Below, in pieces: positions 34,039 to 46,800 of a stretch of 64,000 nt of DNA. The DNA comes from Juglans regia. Lineage: Eukaryota; Streptophyta; Magnoliopsida; Fagales; Juglandaceae. The first letter of the stretch is position 1; every line of letters starts with the position of its first letter. The translations under genes were made by a program, and so were the position numbers. Location: positions 16,845,234 through 16,909,233 of the forward strand of contig NC_049903.1 in assembly GCF_001411555.2 (NCBI RefSeq), read 5' to 3'. A model generated the notes under the pieces. The model was given only the letters and a program-made list of their open reading frames with translations, was not told the origin of the DNA and searched no databases.

Positions 34039-35368
34039 GGGTACGTTTGGGTGTTGAAAAGTGTTGAGAAGTGTTGAGAATGTTTGTGAATAGTTATGAG
34101 TAGAGATTGGAGTGAGTTTGTGGGTCCCATTGAGAGTATTTTGAATTGTTTGGATGTGTGAAGTATGTTGAGTTGTTGACTTTTGAGTAAGTAGTTGATA
34201 AATGTGTGGGTCCCATAAATATTATAGTGATTTTATTTTTAGTAATAAATATTATAATGATTTTATTATAGTGATTTTTTAATATTAATAAATATTGTAG
34301 TGATTTTATTTTACTTTTATATATAATAATGATAAATAGTATAATGATTTTATTTTTAATTTATATATAATTGTGATAAATATTATAATGATTTTATTTA
34401 TATATATATATATATAATAGTTATAAATATTATAGTAATGTTATTTTTTATTTATATATTATAGTGATTTTATTTTTAATTTATATATAATAGTGATAAA
34501 TATTATAGTAGTTTATTTTTTATTTATATATAATAGTGATTTTATTTTTTATTTATATATTATAGTGATTTTATTTTTTATTTATATATTATAGTGATAA
34601 ATATTTTTTATTTATATATTATAGTGATTTTATTTTTTATTTATATATTATAGAGATTTTATTTTTTATTTATATATAATAGTGATAAATATTTCTTATT
34701 TATATATTGTAGTGATTTTTTTATTATTTATATATTATAATGATTTTTTTATTTATATTTAATAGTGATAAATATTATAGTGATTTTATTTTTTATTTAT
34801 ATATAATAGTGATAAATATTTTTTATTTATATATTATAGTGATTTTATTTTTTATTTATATATTATAGTGATTTTATTTTTTATTTATATATTATAGAGA
34901 TTTTATTTTTTATTTATATATAATAGTGATAAATATTTTTTTGTTTATATATTATAGTTATTTTTTATTATTTATATATTATAATGATTTTTTTATTTAT
35001 ATTTAATAGTGATAAATATTATAGTGATTTTTTATTTATTTATATATAATAGTGATAAATATTTTTTATTTATATATTATAGTGATTTTATTTTTTATTT
35101 ATATATTATAGTGATTTTATTTATTTATATATTATAACGATTTTTTTATTTATATTTAATAGTTATAAATATTATAGTGATTTTATTTTTTATTTATATA
35201 TAATAGTGATAAGTATTATAGAATATTTGTGAATAGTTATTAGTAGAGATTGAAGTGAGTTTGTGGGTCCCATTGAAAGTATTTTAGGTTGTTTGGTATG
35301 TGAAGTATTTTCAAAAGTACGAGAATACTTGGAAAGTGTTGAGGACACTTGGTCACCCAAACACAGCC
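34039..35368. mobile_element. PIF/Harbinger (Tourist-like) element with internal AT repeat array
   Basis: Flanked by TTA at 34036-34038 and 35369-35371. Ends are GGGTACGTTTGGGTG and, from the other side, GGCTGTGTTTGGGTG, followed by matching GTGTTGAG-type DNA. TTA duplication and this end type fit PIF/Harbinger. The unique ends (about 170 and 150 bp) flank about 1 kb of repeats of 'ttatatattatagtgattttatttttta' type units. There is no coding capacity. Confidence 0.75.
34200..35220. repeat. AT-rich degenerate minisatellite
   Basis: Arrays of TATATATTATAGTGATTTT and TATATATAATAGTGATAAAT variants, with a higher-order pattern: the run from ~34590 is repeated from ~34810. Confidence 0.8.
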
Positions 35369-35371
35369 TTA

Positions 35372-36211
35372 AACTTCGCGCCCTCTTTTCAATTGAAGCT
35401 AAAGCCATGGTCCTTTATTTGTCATAAAAATAAAAAAAAAATTAAATAAATAAAAGACCCGAAGAGATTGTTTTTTTCTTCTCTTGGGCAAACTTCGTGT
35501 GTATGGCACCCGCCAGCGTTTAGATAACATAATTGAATTGAAAGTCTTGTAAAGTCTTAAATCTTGAATAATAATAGACAATGAGTTGAGATAAAATTTA
35601 AAAATTGAATAAAATATTATTATAATATATTTTTTTAATATTATTTTTATTTTAAAATTTTAAAAATTTGAATTGTTTATTTTATTTTATATAAAAATTT
35701 AAAAAATTATAATAATTAAATAAAATTAATTGAGTTGAGAAGTTTTTGAAAACAAACGATAAGCCGAATATTGTCTTGTTAAAGGTTGCTGGGTTTAGGC
35801 TCAAGCAATGAGCTAAACAAGTTAATAAATGTACCAGAGTCGGTCGGCCCACAAGACTATTCTCATTTGGGATCCATGATCAGGAAATTAGTAGCCTCCT
35901 CCCTCTGTGTAATTGGGCAGGATGAGTCTTTTGGAAGGGCAAGGGACCGCCGGATGTAAACAGTAAAACACCCCCTCCTCAAGGAGAAAAAAAAAAAAAC
36001 AAAGAAAGCAAGAGCTCACTCTCCCTCCTCTCCATCTTGTTAAGCTTCCACCGTTAGATAGATCATTACACGCACACTACAAATCCCATTCTCAGAAAGA
36101 TCCTTTTTTTTCTTTTTTAATTTTCTCGCTGCTCTGTATTCCCCACTTACCAGAAAGAAAGGCTTCAAGAAAACAGAGCATTATCAAGAAAGCAAGATAA
36201 CACCACTCTTC
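35372..36211. other. Intergenic region upstream of the FAS1 gene
   Basis: Contains a Tourist-like MITE copy at about 35578-35760 (gagttgagataaaat ... attgagttgagaag), in the opposite orientation to the copy at 48.8 kb. The last ~150 bp are the probable leader of the gene at 36212. No ORF of note. Confidence 0.5.
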
Positions 36212-37147
36212 ATGGCCGCCAATTGCCCATATCTCCCCCTTCTCCTTGCCATATTCACCATCATCAACTCAGCCTCTGCACAACTCCCAACCACCACCAC
36301 CACCCCTTCTCCACCTCCACCACCTTTTGTTCCATCGCTGCCACCTCCCTCGCCATTGCCAACACCTCCTCCTCCTCCTCCATCTCTGTCGCCATCTCCC
36401 CCTCCATTGCTAACGCCGTTACCACCACCTCCATCTCTATCAACACCTCCCCCTCCATCAGTCACGCCACTCGCACCACCTCCCCATCATTTTCCATCCC
36501 CACCTCCTCCTCCTCCTTCCCGTCGAGCACCAGCACGACGATCACCGCGACCTCAACAACTGAACAACATAATCGACGCACTGATGGGCGCCGGTGACTT
36601 CACGAATTTGGAGGACATTATCTCAGCGATCAATCCATTGAGTCTCCCACTGAGCGCCACCATCTTCATCCCACAAGAAGATCCCCTCAACGTCACGCCC
36701 CTTTACATGGACCCCTTCATTTTTCCCTACCACATTGTTCCTCAGCGTCTCTCTTTCTCTGACCTCCAACTCCTCAGAACCAACACTCGCCTCCCAACCC
36801 TCCTACCGCACAAGTCTATCCTCATCACCAACAGCTCTGCCTCCAACTTCACCCTCGACGACTCTTGTATCACCCAACCAGACGTCTACAGCAACAACGC
36901 CGTCACAGTGCACGGAATTTCCGCCGTTCTTGACTACGCTACTTACGGTGATGGGTTGCACAAATCGTCCAAACCTCCAGCACCGCAGCCGGAGGCTATT
37001 ACTCCCGCACCGCGCTTTGCACCAGGCGGACCAGTCACTGACTCAATGTCAGATGCTGCGTGCCTTTGCAGCGAGTCTCCGATTGTTTTCTTTATTGTTT
37101 CTGCGGTTCTGGCTTTCAAGATTCACGGGAACCCTCTTGCTCGTTGA
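36212..37147 (+). CDS. Extensin-like FAS1-domain (fasciclin-like) cell-surface protein
   Basis: Single-exon ORF of 311 aa. Residues 1-23 are a signal peptide ending SASA/QLP. Residues ~24-115 are an extensin-like Pro/Ser/Thr-rich region with runs of 4-7 prolines, a likely hydroxyproline O-glycosylation substrate. Residues ~120-245 are a FAS1 domain (NNIIDALMGAGDFTNLEDII, SATIFIPQEDPL, FPYHIVPQRLSFSDL, SILITNSS, VHGISAVLDY), which in plants marks fasciclin-like arabinogalactan and related wall/adhesion proteins. It has N-glycosylation sites of the type NSS. The C-terminus is hydrophobic (IVFFIVSAVLAF) after a small-residue region, suggesting a GPI signal or membrane segment. No intron is needed. 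The next gene downstream (SBT2) has the same orientation. Confidence 0.85.
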   Translation: MAANCPYLPLLLAIFTIINSASAQLPTTTTTPSPPPPPFVPSLPPPSPLPTPPPPPPSLSPSPPPLLTPLPPPPSLSTPPPPSVTPLAPPPHHFPSPPPPPPSRRAPARRSPRPQQLNNIIDALMGAGDFTNLEDIISAINPLSLPLSATIFIPQEDPLNVTPLYMDPFIFPYHIVPQRLSFSDLQLLRTNTRLPTLLPHKSILITNSSASNFTLDDSCITQPDVYSNNAVTVHGISAVLDYATYGDGLHKSSKPPAPQPEAITPAPRFAPGGPVTDSMSDAACLCSESPIVFFIVSAVLAFKIHGNPLAR

Positions 37148-37584
37148 CGGGTTCCCGAGTTTTTCCAAGAATTGGAGTACAGAGTGCTGTTGCGCAGCAC
37201 AAAGGATCAGGTCCAAGATGAGTATTTCTTTCTTGGGGTCATTCATGGGGTGGCAATTGCCAATCATCTCTGCAGGTCTCGTTCTTCGATGGGTTTATAT
37301 CTTAGGAACCTTGATCTCAGCCAAAAGACCTTTATCATCGATCAGAATCCTTTTTAATTTTCATATATTTCCACGAGGTTTTAGTTTGCTCTGATCCTGT
37401 ACATGACTGTATTCTTTCTCATGAATGCGGGTAATATTTCCATTCTGCTAGAAAATAAAATGTTTCTTTTGTCTGTTACACTTTTCACTCTTTGGGATTC
37501 ACGAGGATAATTGTAGTATTGTACAGCCATATTCATTTCGAATGAAATAACACTGTTGTTTCCTTTTCCCAGTTTCCTTTCCTG
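37148..37584. other. Region between the FAS1 gene and the assembly gap
   Basis: Probably FAS1 3' UTR and flank. Short open frames continue here but show no recognisable product. The missing first exon of the subtilase could lie here or in the gap; I could not identify it. Confidence 0.45.
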
Positions 37585-37684
37585 NNNNNNNNNNNNNNNN
37601 NNNNNNNNNNNNNNNNNNNNNNNNNNNNNNNNNNNNNNNNNNNNNNNNNNNNNNNNNNNNNNNNNNNNNNNNNNNNNNNNNNNN
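37585..37684. other. Assembly gap of 100 N
   Basis: Exactly 100 N, a length often used for gaps of unknown size, so true spacing is uncertain. Confidence 0.95.
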
Positions 37685-37861
37685 GCTATTACCTTGTTTA
37701 GTTGTCTGCCCATTATTAATCTAACATGGATGATTATTTTCGTACAACAGGCTAGCTTTATTTCTCCTTTCTTTATCTTTTCACCCTCTGGCCTTTTTCA
37801 ACCATTCTGCAAAATCGGAGCCTGGACTTGACAATGATGCTTTTAATTGTATTCTTTCCAG

Positions 37862-40800
37862 ATTTGGAAATATTTCAAGAACGGATCGGAGGTATAATTC
37901 CTATATTGCTCGAGTTCATGATTCATTATTGAGGCGGGTGTTAAGGGGGGAGCAATATCTCAAGCTTTACAGCTACCGCTACGTGATTAATGGTTTCGCT
38001 GTACTTGTTACCCCAGGGCAGGTATGAGATAAGTTAAATTTCTCCATCATTGTGATGCCTGTCATAATACTCTAATTTTAAAATAAGTTTGTGGAGCGAT
38101 ACGGTTACTTAGTTGTTTGCTTTTGCTAGAAATGATTGTGTATTTCACGTTAGATGCTTTGTGAATGGATACTTTGAGATGTCATATGTGTGTAGAAACC
38201 TCTGTATTTTGTGACATGCTATCTATTCATACCTGGGAAAAGACTGTTGATATGAAATTGGTGAATCTTGAAGGCAGAGAAGCTTTCAAGGAGGAGAGAA
38301 GTGGCGAATGTGGTTTTGGATTTCTCTGTCAGAACTGCAACCACTCATACTCCACAGTTCTTGGGCCTACCACATGGGGCATGGACTGAAGTAGGTGGTT
38401 TTGAATCTGCCGGAGAAGGAATCGTGATAGGGTTTGTTGATACTGGCATTGATCCGACACACCCGAGTTTTGCTGATAACATTTGTGAACATCCATATCC
38501 AGTTCCAGCTCGTTTTTCTGGCATCTGTGAGGTTACTCGGGACTTTCCCTCTGGTTCATGCAATAGGAAGCTTATTGGGGCCCGCCATTTTGCAGCATCT
38601 GCTATAACCAGAGGAATTTTCAATGCAACTCAGGATTATGCATCACCATTTGATGGTGATGGCCATGGCACGTGAGTGTTTCTCTTCTTTCCTAGTTGAT
38701 TGTTTGCATAGACATGCTGTTTTTTACTTTTGCACCTCTGGCAATTAGCATCAAGGTGAACTTCTAATACTTTTACTTTTCCCGTTTTCATCCATGTGTC
38801 ATGGGAATTCATCTGCTTTATGCAATCCAAGCCAGCATGAATAACACATGGATTGCGTATCAAATTGACAAATACACATAGTTCATATGCCAGAGTTGAA
38901 ATTGGCATCCAGATTAGGCACCCATCTTAGAGATGTTCATGTGAAGCCAAATGAACTGTTATTGCAATTTATCAGGGATATATAATGTAGGCATTAGTTT
39001 GTGTGGTTAAAGGAATCGGGTGGAATGGAGTATGTTTTAGGCTCATTTTGTTTTTCTTTTATGAGGGTAAGGTTCAACTCTTTTTTTTTATTGAGTCTTA
39101 GTTTCAAATCTTCCACAAAAGAAAGAAGGAAAAAAATTATTGCAGCCATTCAGATACAATACCTTAAGGGCAGGTTAACTTCCCTCTTGATAAAATAAAG
39201 AAAGGTAGCAGAAAAAAAGGTTCTATTAGCTGTAATTATCATTCTATTACTTTATTTTGGCTCCACCTAGTCTTTTATGGGGTTTGGTCATGTCAATTAT
39301 AATTATGTACAAACCATACACCTCACTATTATTTAATTGCTGTATGACATGGAAAAGTTTTTTTTTTGCTAGCATCCTCCCTAAGATACACCGACATTGG
39401 CATGGGCCACGGCATATGTTAGACGAGTATTCTCTTGTTCTTGCTTTATTATAGTTTTCCTGGTTTCAGTGTATTGAACTATCCATAATAAGGAGTATAT
39501 GTCTGTCTGTGTAATCTTTATATGGCTTCTTTTGCTTCCAAAAACCACATGAAAAAGGAGTTCATATTATATGATGATGACATCATCATCATCATCATCA
39601 TTATTATTTCTCATATAAAAAGACCTTAGATTTACTAGTTCATCAGCATTGCAACAGTCTAGATGTTTCTATGTGTATTACAGAAGTCTATTAAAATATC
39701 CGAAAAGGTCACTGATGAGTCTAGTCTTGATATACAGGCACACAGCTTCTGTTGCTGCAGGAAACCATGGGATTCCAGTGGTAGTTGCTGGTCATCACTT
39801 CGGAAATGCGAGTGGGATGGCTCCTCATTCACAGTAATTAGTCCATATCTGAGCATTGGTTTGTTGTTGTTGTTGTTCATGTTGTTTTAGTCATCTTTAA
39901 TATGTATCTTTAGCGGTACACATACCTTGTGTAGATATAAGATACTCCACATTCTGAAATTGGCTGTTAATATAAGATGCACTATTACAGCTCTACACTC
40001 GCTGCATTTTCCCCGTTCCATCCTAATGTGAGACCCTACCACAATCAACCTGAAGTATCACAGAATAAATAAAATATACTCCTGTTACCCATTTATTTGT
40101 GTTTTCAGTACTTAACAAAGCCTGTGAACAAAAAAGTTATACTCCTCTTTCTTCACTCTTTTTCTTTCCTTTTTTTGGGGGGGAGGGGGGCAAGGCAATG
40201 GTGAGCTGTACAATTTAAGGTAGCCTTTTCCTTCTCATAAATTTCTAAACTTGATGAAGGCAAAACTTGTTTCTATGCTTTGGGTATAAACCCGAGAAGG
40301 CTTGAATGGTGGGCTAGTTGGCACCTTTTGTGGATGTGGTTCAAAACGTTGAAAAACTGTCAAATTTACTTTTCAGATATGCTGCTGAATATTTGAAAAT
40401 TATAATCCTTTCAAAGATTGAGTAATTAAGAACACCAATGAATTTTTTTTTCTCTTAATGCGTGTTTTGGTAGAACTTAGATTTCTATACTTTCTCTGTG
40501 GCCATCCTAACTGTTCTAATTTGGCTTCTCATTGTTTCTCTTCCTAGGCCTGCAAAAATATTTTGCTTATCATTTTCCATTTTCTAGCTCTATTTTATTT
40601 TCTATGCAACCCATGTCATATTCTGTTTTAAATTTAATTCATAATGACGATTTTGGTCACGGCTGTCCAGTTGGTTAGGCCTTCAGTTCATTTTACATTG
40701 ACGAAGTGATATAGTGATTAAGACATTTAGTGGTGCAAATTCATCAATTTCAATGGTTTAGCTTCACCCTAGAGCTACATTTAATGGAGGGAATTGTCAT

Positions 40801-43800
40801 GGAAAGTGAAAGGATGTCAAAGGGTGAAAAGAAAGGGTTTCCCCATTTATGGATGGAGGGAAACAGAAACAGAAATTGAGATTTGATACAGTGAAAGAAA
40901 GTGTTCTTTTTTCCTATTTACGGATGGAGGGAAACAGAAATTGAGATTTGAGACAGAGAAAAAAAGTGTTCCTTTTTCCTATTTATGGATGGAGGGAAAT
41001 GGAACTTGAGATTTGAGAGAGAGAAAGAAAGTGTTCTCTTTCCTCTTGGATGTGCCAAAACCATTCTGTGGGAGGAAAGGGAATGTAAAGAAAAGGTACA
41101 TGAGATAGGGGTAGTTATTCCATTCGTTTTATGCACCCGTTGCTTTCCATGGACTACAATTTCATTGAGCTCAATGTTGTTTCCGTTGCTCTCTCTATTT
41201 TTTCTCCAAGTACTCTTTCCTTGCTTCTATTTCCTCTCATTCTGTGCAGGTCGCATCATCCTCAAAAGATTCACTCTTGAAATGCTTTTCAGTAAAGTTC
41301 CTTGACTAAAAACCCTAACTAATTGAACCAAAAAAGGAAAAAGAAAAAATGTTTCTGTACTGATTTCTGTAGGTGTGTCTATATCATTTTTGTTTATATA
41401 TTTATTTGTTTGTGTATTAACCAGATGTCAATCTTTTCAGCATTGCTGTTTACAAGGCATTGTACAAGAGTTTTGGAGGCTTTGCTGCAGATGTAGTTGC
41501 TGCTATAGACCAGGTAGATATTATTGGTCTTTTGCTGCTAATAGTCTTCTTCTGTCATTCACGATGTACCCTGATGGGAGGTTTGAATCTGGCATGGTAA
41601 CATATGACATGCTCGACATTAAGCTTTGTTGCTAGTTCTCTTTGTCCTGATTTAGTGGTAAATCAATGCTAATTTGGAGAGATTTTTGGATTCTTTTGTA
41701 TTTTCCCCTTGATATAGACACTGTTGGTTGCATATCTTTTATCTGTAACCATTTGCATTTCTGTATCATGTTTTTTTAGTCCATTAGATCTCCACCGAAA
41801 TACTTTTTGGAAAGTGGGTGTCAATTAATCTATTCATCTTTCTTAGAATAGTTTTAATAGTTTTAAGCCTTTCTATTCAACATTCATCCATAAGTGAATA
41901 TCTATCTGTGCCACTAAACTAGAAAATGTGCATTTCAGGCAGCTCAGGACGGGGTTGACATAATAAGCTTATCGATCACTCCCAATCGACGTCCTCCTGG
42001 TCTTGCAACATTTTTTAATCCCATAGACATGGCTTTGTTATCTGCTGTAAAGGCTGGTATTTTTGTTGTGCAAGCTGCTGGCAATACTGGACCATCACCT
42101 AAGAGCATGTCTTCCTTCAGTCCTTGGATCTTTACTGTTGGTGCCGCATCTCATGATAGAGGCTACAGTAACTCTATAATCCTTGGCAATAATGTAACCA
42201 TTCATGGAGTTGGGCTTGCACGTAAGTTTGTTTTTCAAGTATCAAGCTCATCCCTTTTCATTCCCTTTATAGGCCAAGTTACTCGGAATTAGAAATCATT
42301 GAACACCTCTTTCATTCCCTGTATAAACGATCATGTAATCAATACATTCTTTCTTTATCCATTCTAACAATTTAACTTTGTTGGGAATAGGAATTCGTAG
42401 TGACACGACACCAGCTATAATTTATCAAGGCCCACCATATTCTAGTCAATCACCACTGGGATATAACGAGGGTGTGTCATGTACCATCAATTATTCATCT
42501 TTTCAAAATATTAGAAAGGATAGAAAATATATCTGTTCAGAATGTTTCAGTTATTTCAAAAGGAAAATGATTTGTGTATGCCCAAGGCATGCAAGCTCAG
42601 TGCAAGCCTTTTAAAAAAAGTGGGACCCAATCGAAAAACTCCGTATTTTATCTTTTTTATGATGGGTCTCCCTTTTTACAAAGGGCTTGCACACCCGGCT
42701 TGTATTTAGCACTAGTTATCATAGTGAGGATTAGAAATAGATGGCTTCTGCTTCCCCTACACCTGTATTTCAGTTTCCTCCTTCAATCCTCTCACATAGC
42801 TTGCTCTGTATTATGAGTTTAGGTTTGGGGTCGAAATCTATTTGTTTATATTTACTTATAAAAAAAAAGTATCATGAGTTTAGGTGCAAGATAGGAACTT
42901 TATTAGTTTATTTCATGGTGTAGGGGTGCCAAATATGAGATTCTTTTATGTATTTGAGTATTGACCTAAACTTCTATTCCACCTTAATACACATCGATTT
43001 GAAGGGGAGGGCTGCAACCTAGGCGGTGACCCCGTTATTGTTGAAAATCAAGTATTCACTTGGATACTCTATTCCAGAGGAAGACAGGGTTTGAAAACTG
43101 TGATATGAATAGTTTGAAAAAGCACTCTATATTTCCAATCCTATTATTATTCTTTCTTGACTTCAGAATAATCAGAGTCCAGTACTTATCAGGATAAAAT
43201 CAAAAGAATAGTTAGAGTTCCCTTATATGTGCTTAAATCCTATATTTCTTTGACTTTGCTACTTGCATTTGTTTTATTCATGTATAATTCAATTTTTGTA
43301 TTTAAATAATTATGAAGCTATTGCCCAACTTTTTACTAGATGGAGTAATTTGAGCACTAAGTCCTCTTGCAATTGTGGGTCTTGGAATCACCCGGGCATC
43401 TTTCAGTGGAGTATGTGGTTAAGATGCACATGCTCAGAGAAAAAAAAAAAAGAAAGAAGATTAGGAGATGTGCATGAGAAATCTAAACCTGTTTGTCCAA
43501 TTCGACGATGGATGATGGATGGTATTTGAACAGTATGTGGTCCATAACCTGTATATATTACCATCTCAAATAGACTATTGATGATCCAACCTGCTCTCAT
43601 ATCTGTTTTTATTGACACATTGCTTTCAGCACTAGGTTACATCAATATTTATCTGATCTTTGCATAATGGACATTATGGCTAACGTCTTATGCATGCATT
43701 TGCAACTTTGATGTATATACACGAATGCACCCAAAAATGAATTGAAAGATAAGCTGATTTGTTTCTTGTTTGTTCAGCTGGAACTGATACTACGTACAAA

Positions 43801-46800
43801 CTGATATCTGCAATTCATGCTTTAAACAATGAGACTTCGGTTGCCAGTGATATGTACGTGGGTGAATGCCAAGGCTCAAGTAGCTTCAATCAAGATCTTG
43901 TCCAAGGGAACCTTTTGATCTGTAGCTATTCAATTCGATTTGTGCTTGGGCTCTCAACTGTCAAGCAGGCCTTACAAACTGCCAAAAACCTCAGTGCAGC
44001 TGGTGTTGTGTTCTATATGGATCCTTTTGTAATTGGTTTTCAGCTTAATCCAGTTCCACTGAAAATGCCTGGCATCATAATTCCATCACCAGATGATTCC
44101 AAGGTGTGGGGCCTGTGTTTATTGTGTGTGGTTTTGTGTTCTGTTTGATCATTTTCAAAACTTATGACTGTAGATGGAACCTGAGTGATGAAGTTGGTTG
44201 TACATAGTAACCCTCTCTCTCTCTCTGGTGCTAACATTTTTATGAGCTATCTGACAGATTTTACTCCAATATTACAATTCTTCTTTGGAGAGAGATGGGC
44301 TTACGAAGAAAATTATTAGATACGGGGCAGTTGCACGCATTGTTGGTGGATTAAAAGCAAACTACAGTAATTCGGCTCCAAAGGTTATGTATTATTCAGC
44401 TAGAGGACCAGATCCAGAAGACAATTTTCTTGAGGATGCTGACATAATGAAACCCAACTTGGTAGCTCCCGGGAATTTCATATGGGCTGCTTGGAGTTCT
44501 CTTGGCACTGACTCAGTTGAATTCCAAGGTATAATATGTATGCCATGACATGGCAATTGTGATTTGTAAGGAAAATGATTTTCATAGACAAAAATTTTGT
44601 TCCCTCTAAATTTCAAGGTTTACAAATAATTTGAAACTCACTTTACAAATTAACTAATAATCGTTATTCACAATTAGGTGAGAGCTTTGCAATGATGTCC
44701 GGGACGAGCATGGCTGCTCCTCATGTTGCTGGGCTGGCAGCACTGATTAAGCAAAAGTTCCCTAGTTTCAGTCCTTCAGCCATTGCATCTGCCCTTTCCA
44801 CGACTGCTTCTCTATGCAACAAGACGGGTGGACCAATAATGGCTCAGCGTGCCTATGCCAACCCAGATCTGAACCAATCTCCAGCAACACCATTTGACAT
44901 GGGTAGTGGTTTTGTGAATGCAACTGCGGCACTGGATCCGGGTTTGATTTTTTACTCCAGTAAGTCTACTTACATATATAGATCTTGTGTGCTTGGATTA
45001 TGCCTTTTGCATTTTCTTAATAAAATGTTCAATTACTGATATAAAAAAAAGACCAAGTACATGTAGTGTATATTCTTGATTGGTCAAATTCATGGAAATC
45101 GGTTGGGATATTGTGAAGGTTGATTTTTTCTTGGATTTAAATTTGGTACAAACTTTTAGTTTTTATTATCATTTCATTTTGGATTTCACTTGGAAAAACT
45201 TAGTCCATATAAATATGAGAAATAGACATATAGGTTCTTTTTTATTAAAAAAATGAGTTTCATGTATATGTTAAGGAAATTCTGCAAGTGTTGCGTGGAC
45301 AATCTGTAGCTGTGAATTACAATGGTTGTTTAGATGGCCCATAATGAGAAATAGACATATAGGTTCTTTTTTTTATTAAAAAAATGAGTTTCATGTATAT
45401 GTTAAGGAAATTCTACAAGTGTTGCGTGGACAATCTGTAGCTGTGAATTACAATGGTTGTTTAGATGGCCCATAAATTGCTGTTACACCAAAAATGCAAG
45501 TGAGCATCTGAATGGTTTACGTATGAGAATAGGACACTTTACTCCTTTTAACTATGATTCTTTTTGCAATATGATCATTAAGCTATCAAAATTATCATTC
45601 AGGCCTGTGTTTGAAATATAAGTTGTAATTACCCACTCGTTAAGATATGGCTGTTATCATAGATTGCAGCTTAAACTGAACCATAACCTTTAAGCTCCAA
45701 ACAACAAAAGCAAAAAAGGGAAAGATGAGATGGCATCTTAATGGTTAGGTCTTAAAGGAGGGGGCAAATGATAAAAGGGCTTGTAGTTTGGGGGTTAGTA
45801 ACAACTTGGGACTTTAGTAGTCATATTATGAAGGTACTTTAGTAGTTAATTTGAGGGGGAGTGTCAACTTTGGTAGTTTGGTGATCATATTGAAGAAAGG
45901 GAATGGTAGTTTGAAGGGTTAAATTTTACTTTTGCATTCTAAAGTTAATTTTGCTGTCACGACTGCTTTAATTCTCCAGTGTAAAAAAGAGAATTTCCCC
46001 AGTGCTTTGGGTTGGCTAGCCAAATCCTTTTTCACCATTATATTTCTAATATTGTCTATAAACATAACCTACAACATGTTTTTGAACCCTCTGATCAGTC
46101 TCTTTCTTGTATGTCTTGCACATTTCCTTGCGGTATTTTAAATTGAATCAAATTTCTACTTATTGTTGCACTTTGTATCTGTCACACACAAAAAGCCCAA
46201 GTCTGTTTCGGCCGACTTGTTTGTGTTTCCTGTAAAAATTGGCATCTTTGTCCAAGCATCAAACAAGATATAAGGCAGCTGAAAATGCTAGATTTAAAGC
46301 TTATGATGAGCTTTATATTGACTTGCTAAAATAAGGAAACACTAGAGACTAGTATTAAATGAGGATAGAGGTGTTTTACTAAAAGAAGCTATTAAAGAAA
46401 GATGGAGCATCTATGTTGATTGACTTTCTGAGGCAGAAGTCAAGAATCAATCAAGAATTGGTTGCACCTAATTATTTTCTCATGTGAAGGTTCCTCTCAT
46501 GGGGTCCATGGAATGTTAAATGCAATCATGAGTTTTATTTTAATCTCTAAACATGTTGACATAATTAACCTCTAGTAGGGGTTGGCTCAAAGTGGTAAGA
46601 ACTTTGGTCTTGGTGGTATGCTTCCTCTGGATTTAAGGTTTGAATCCTTGAATGCAAACAATTTCTAGGGGCCATGTCCCATTGGTATGAAGCCGATGAT
46701 TTTCCTGTTTCATGTGATGGGGACGCATTACACAGGTCCTAGGACCAGGTAAAAGACATTATTAAAGACTTGTTGCATTTGCAAGATTACCAGAATTTCT

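Noticed and set aside
36184..36465. Antisense glycine-rich ORF
   Set aside because: Mirror of the proline-codon run in the FAS1 gene.
36735..37394. 219-aa plus-strand ORF in another frame
   Set aside because: Overlaps the FAS1 domain out of frame; the 36212-37147 frame shows the real domain.
37381..37831. Open frames across the 100-N gap
   Set aside because: Same artefact.
39575..39605. ATC/TCA trinucleotide run
   Set aside because: Short microsatellite in an intron, no further meaning seen.
46579..46650. tRNA gene
   Set aside because: Has box A and B but no cloverleaf acceptor stem; matches another dispersed copy, so a SINE.
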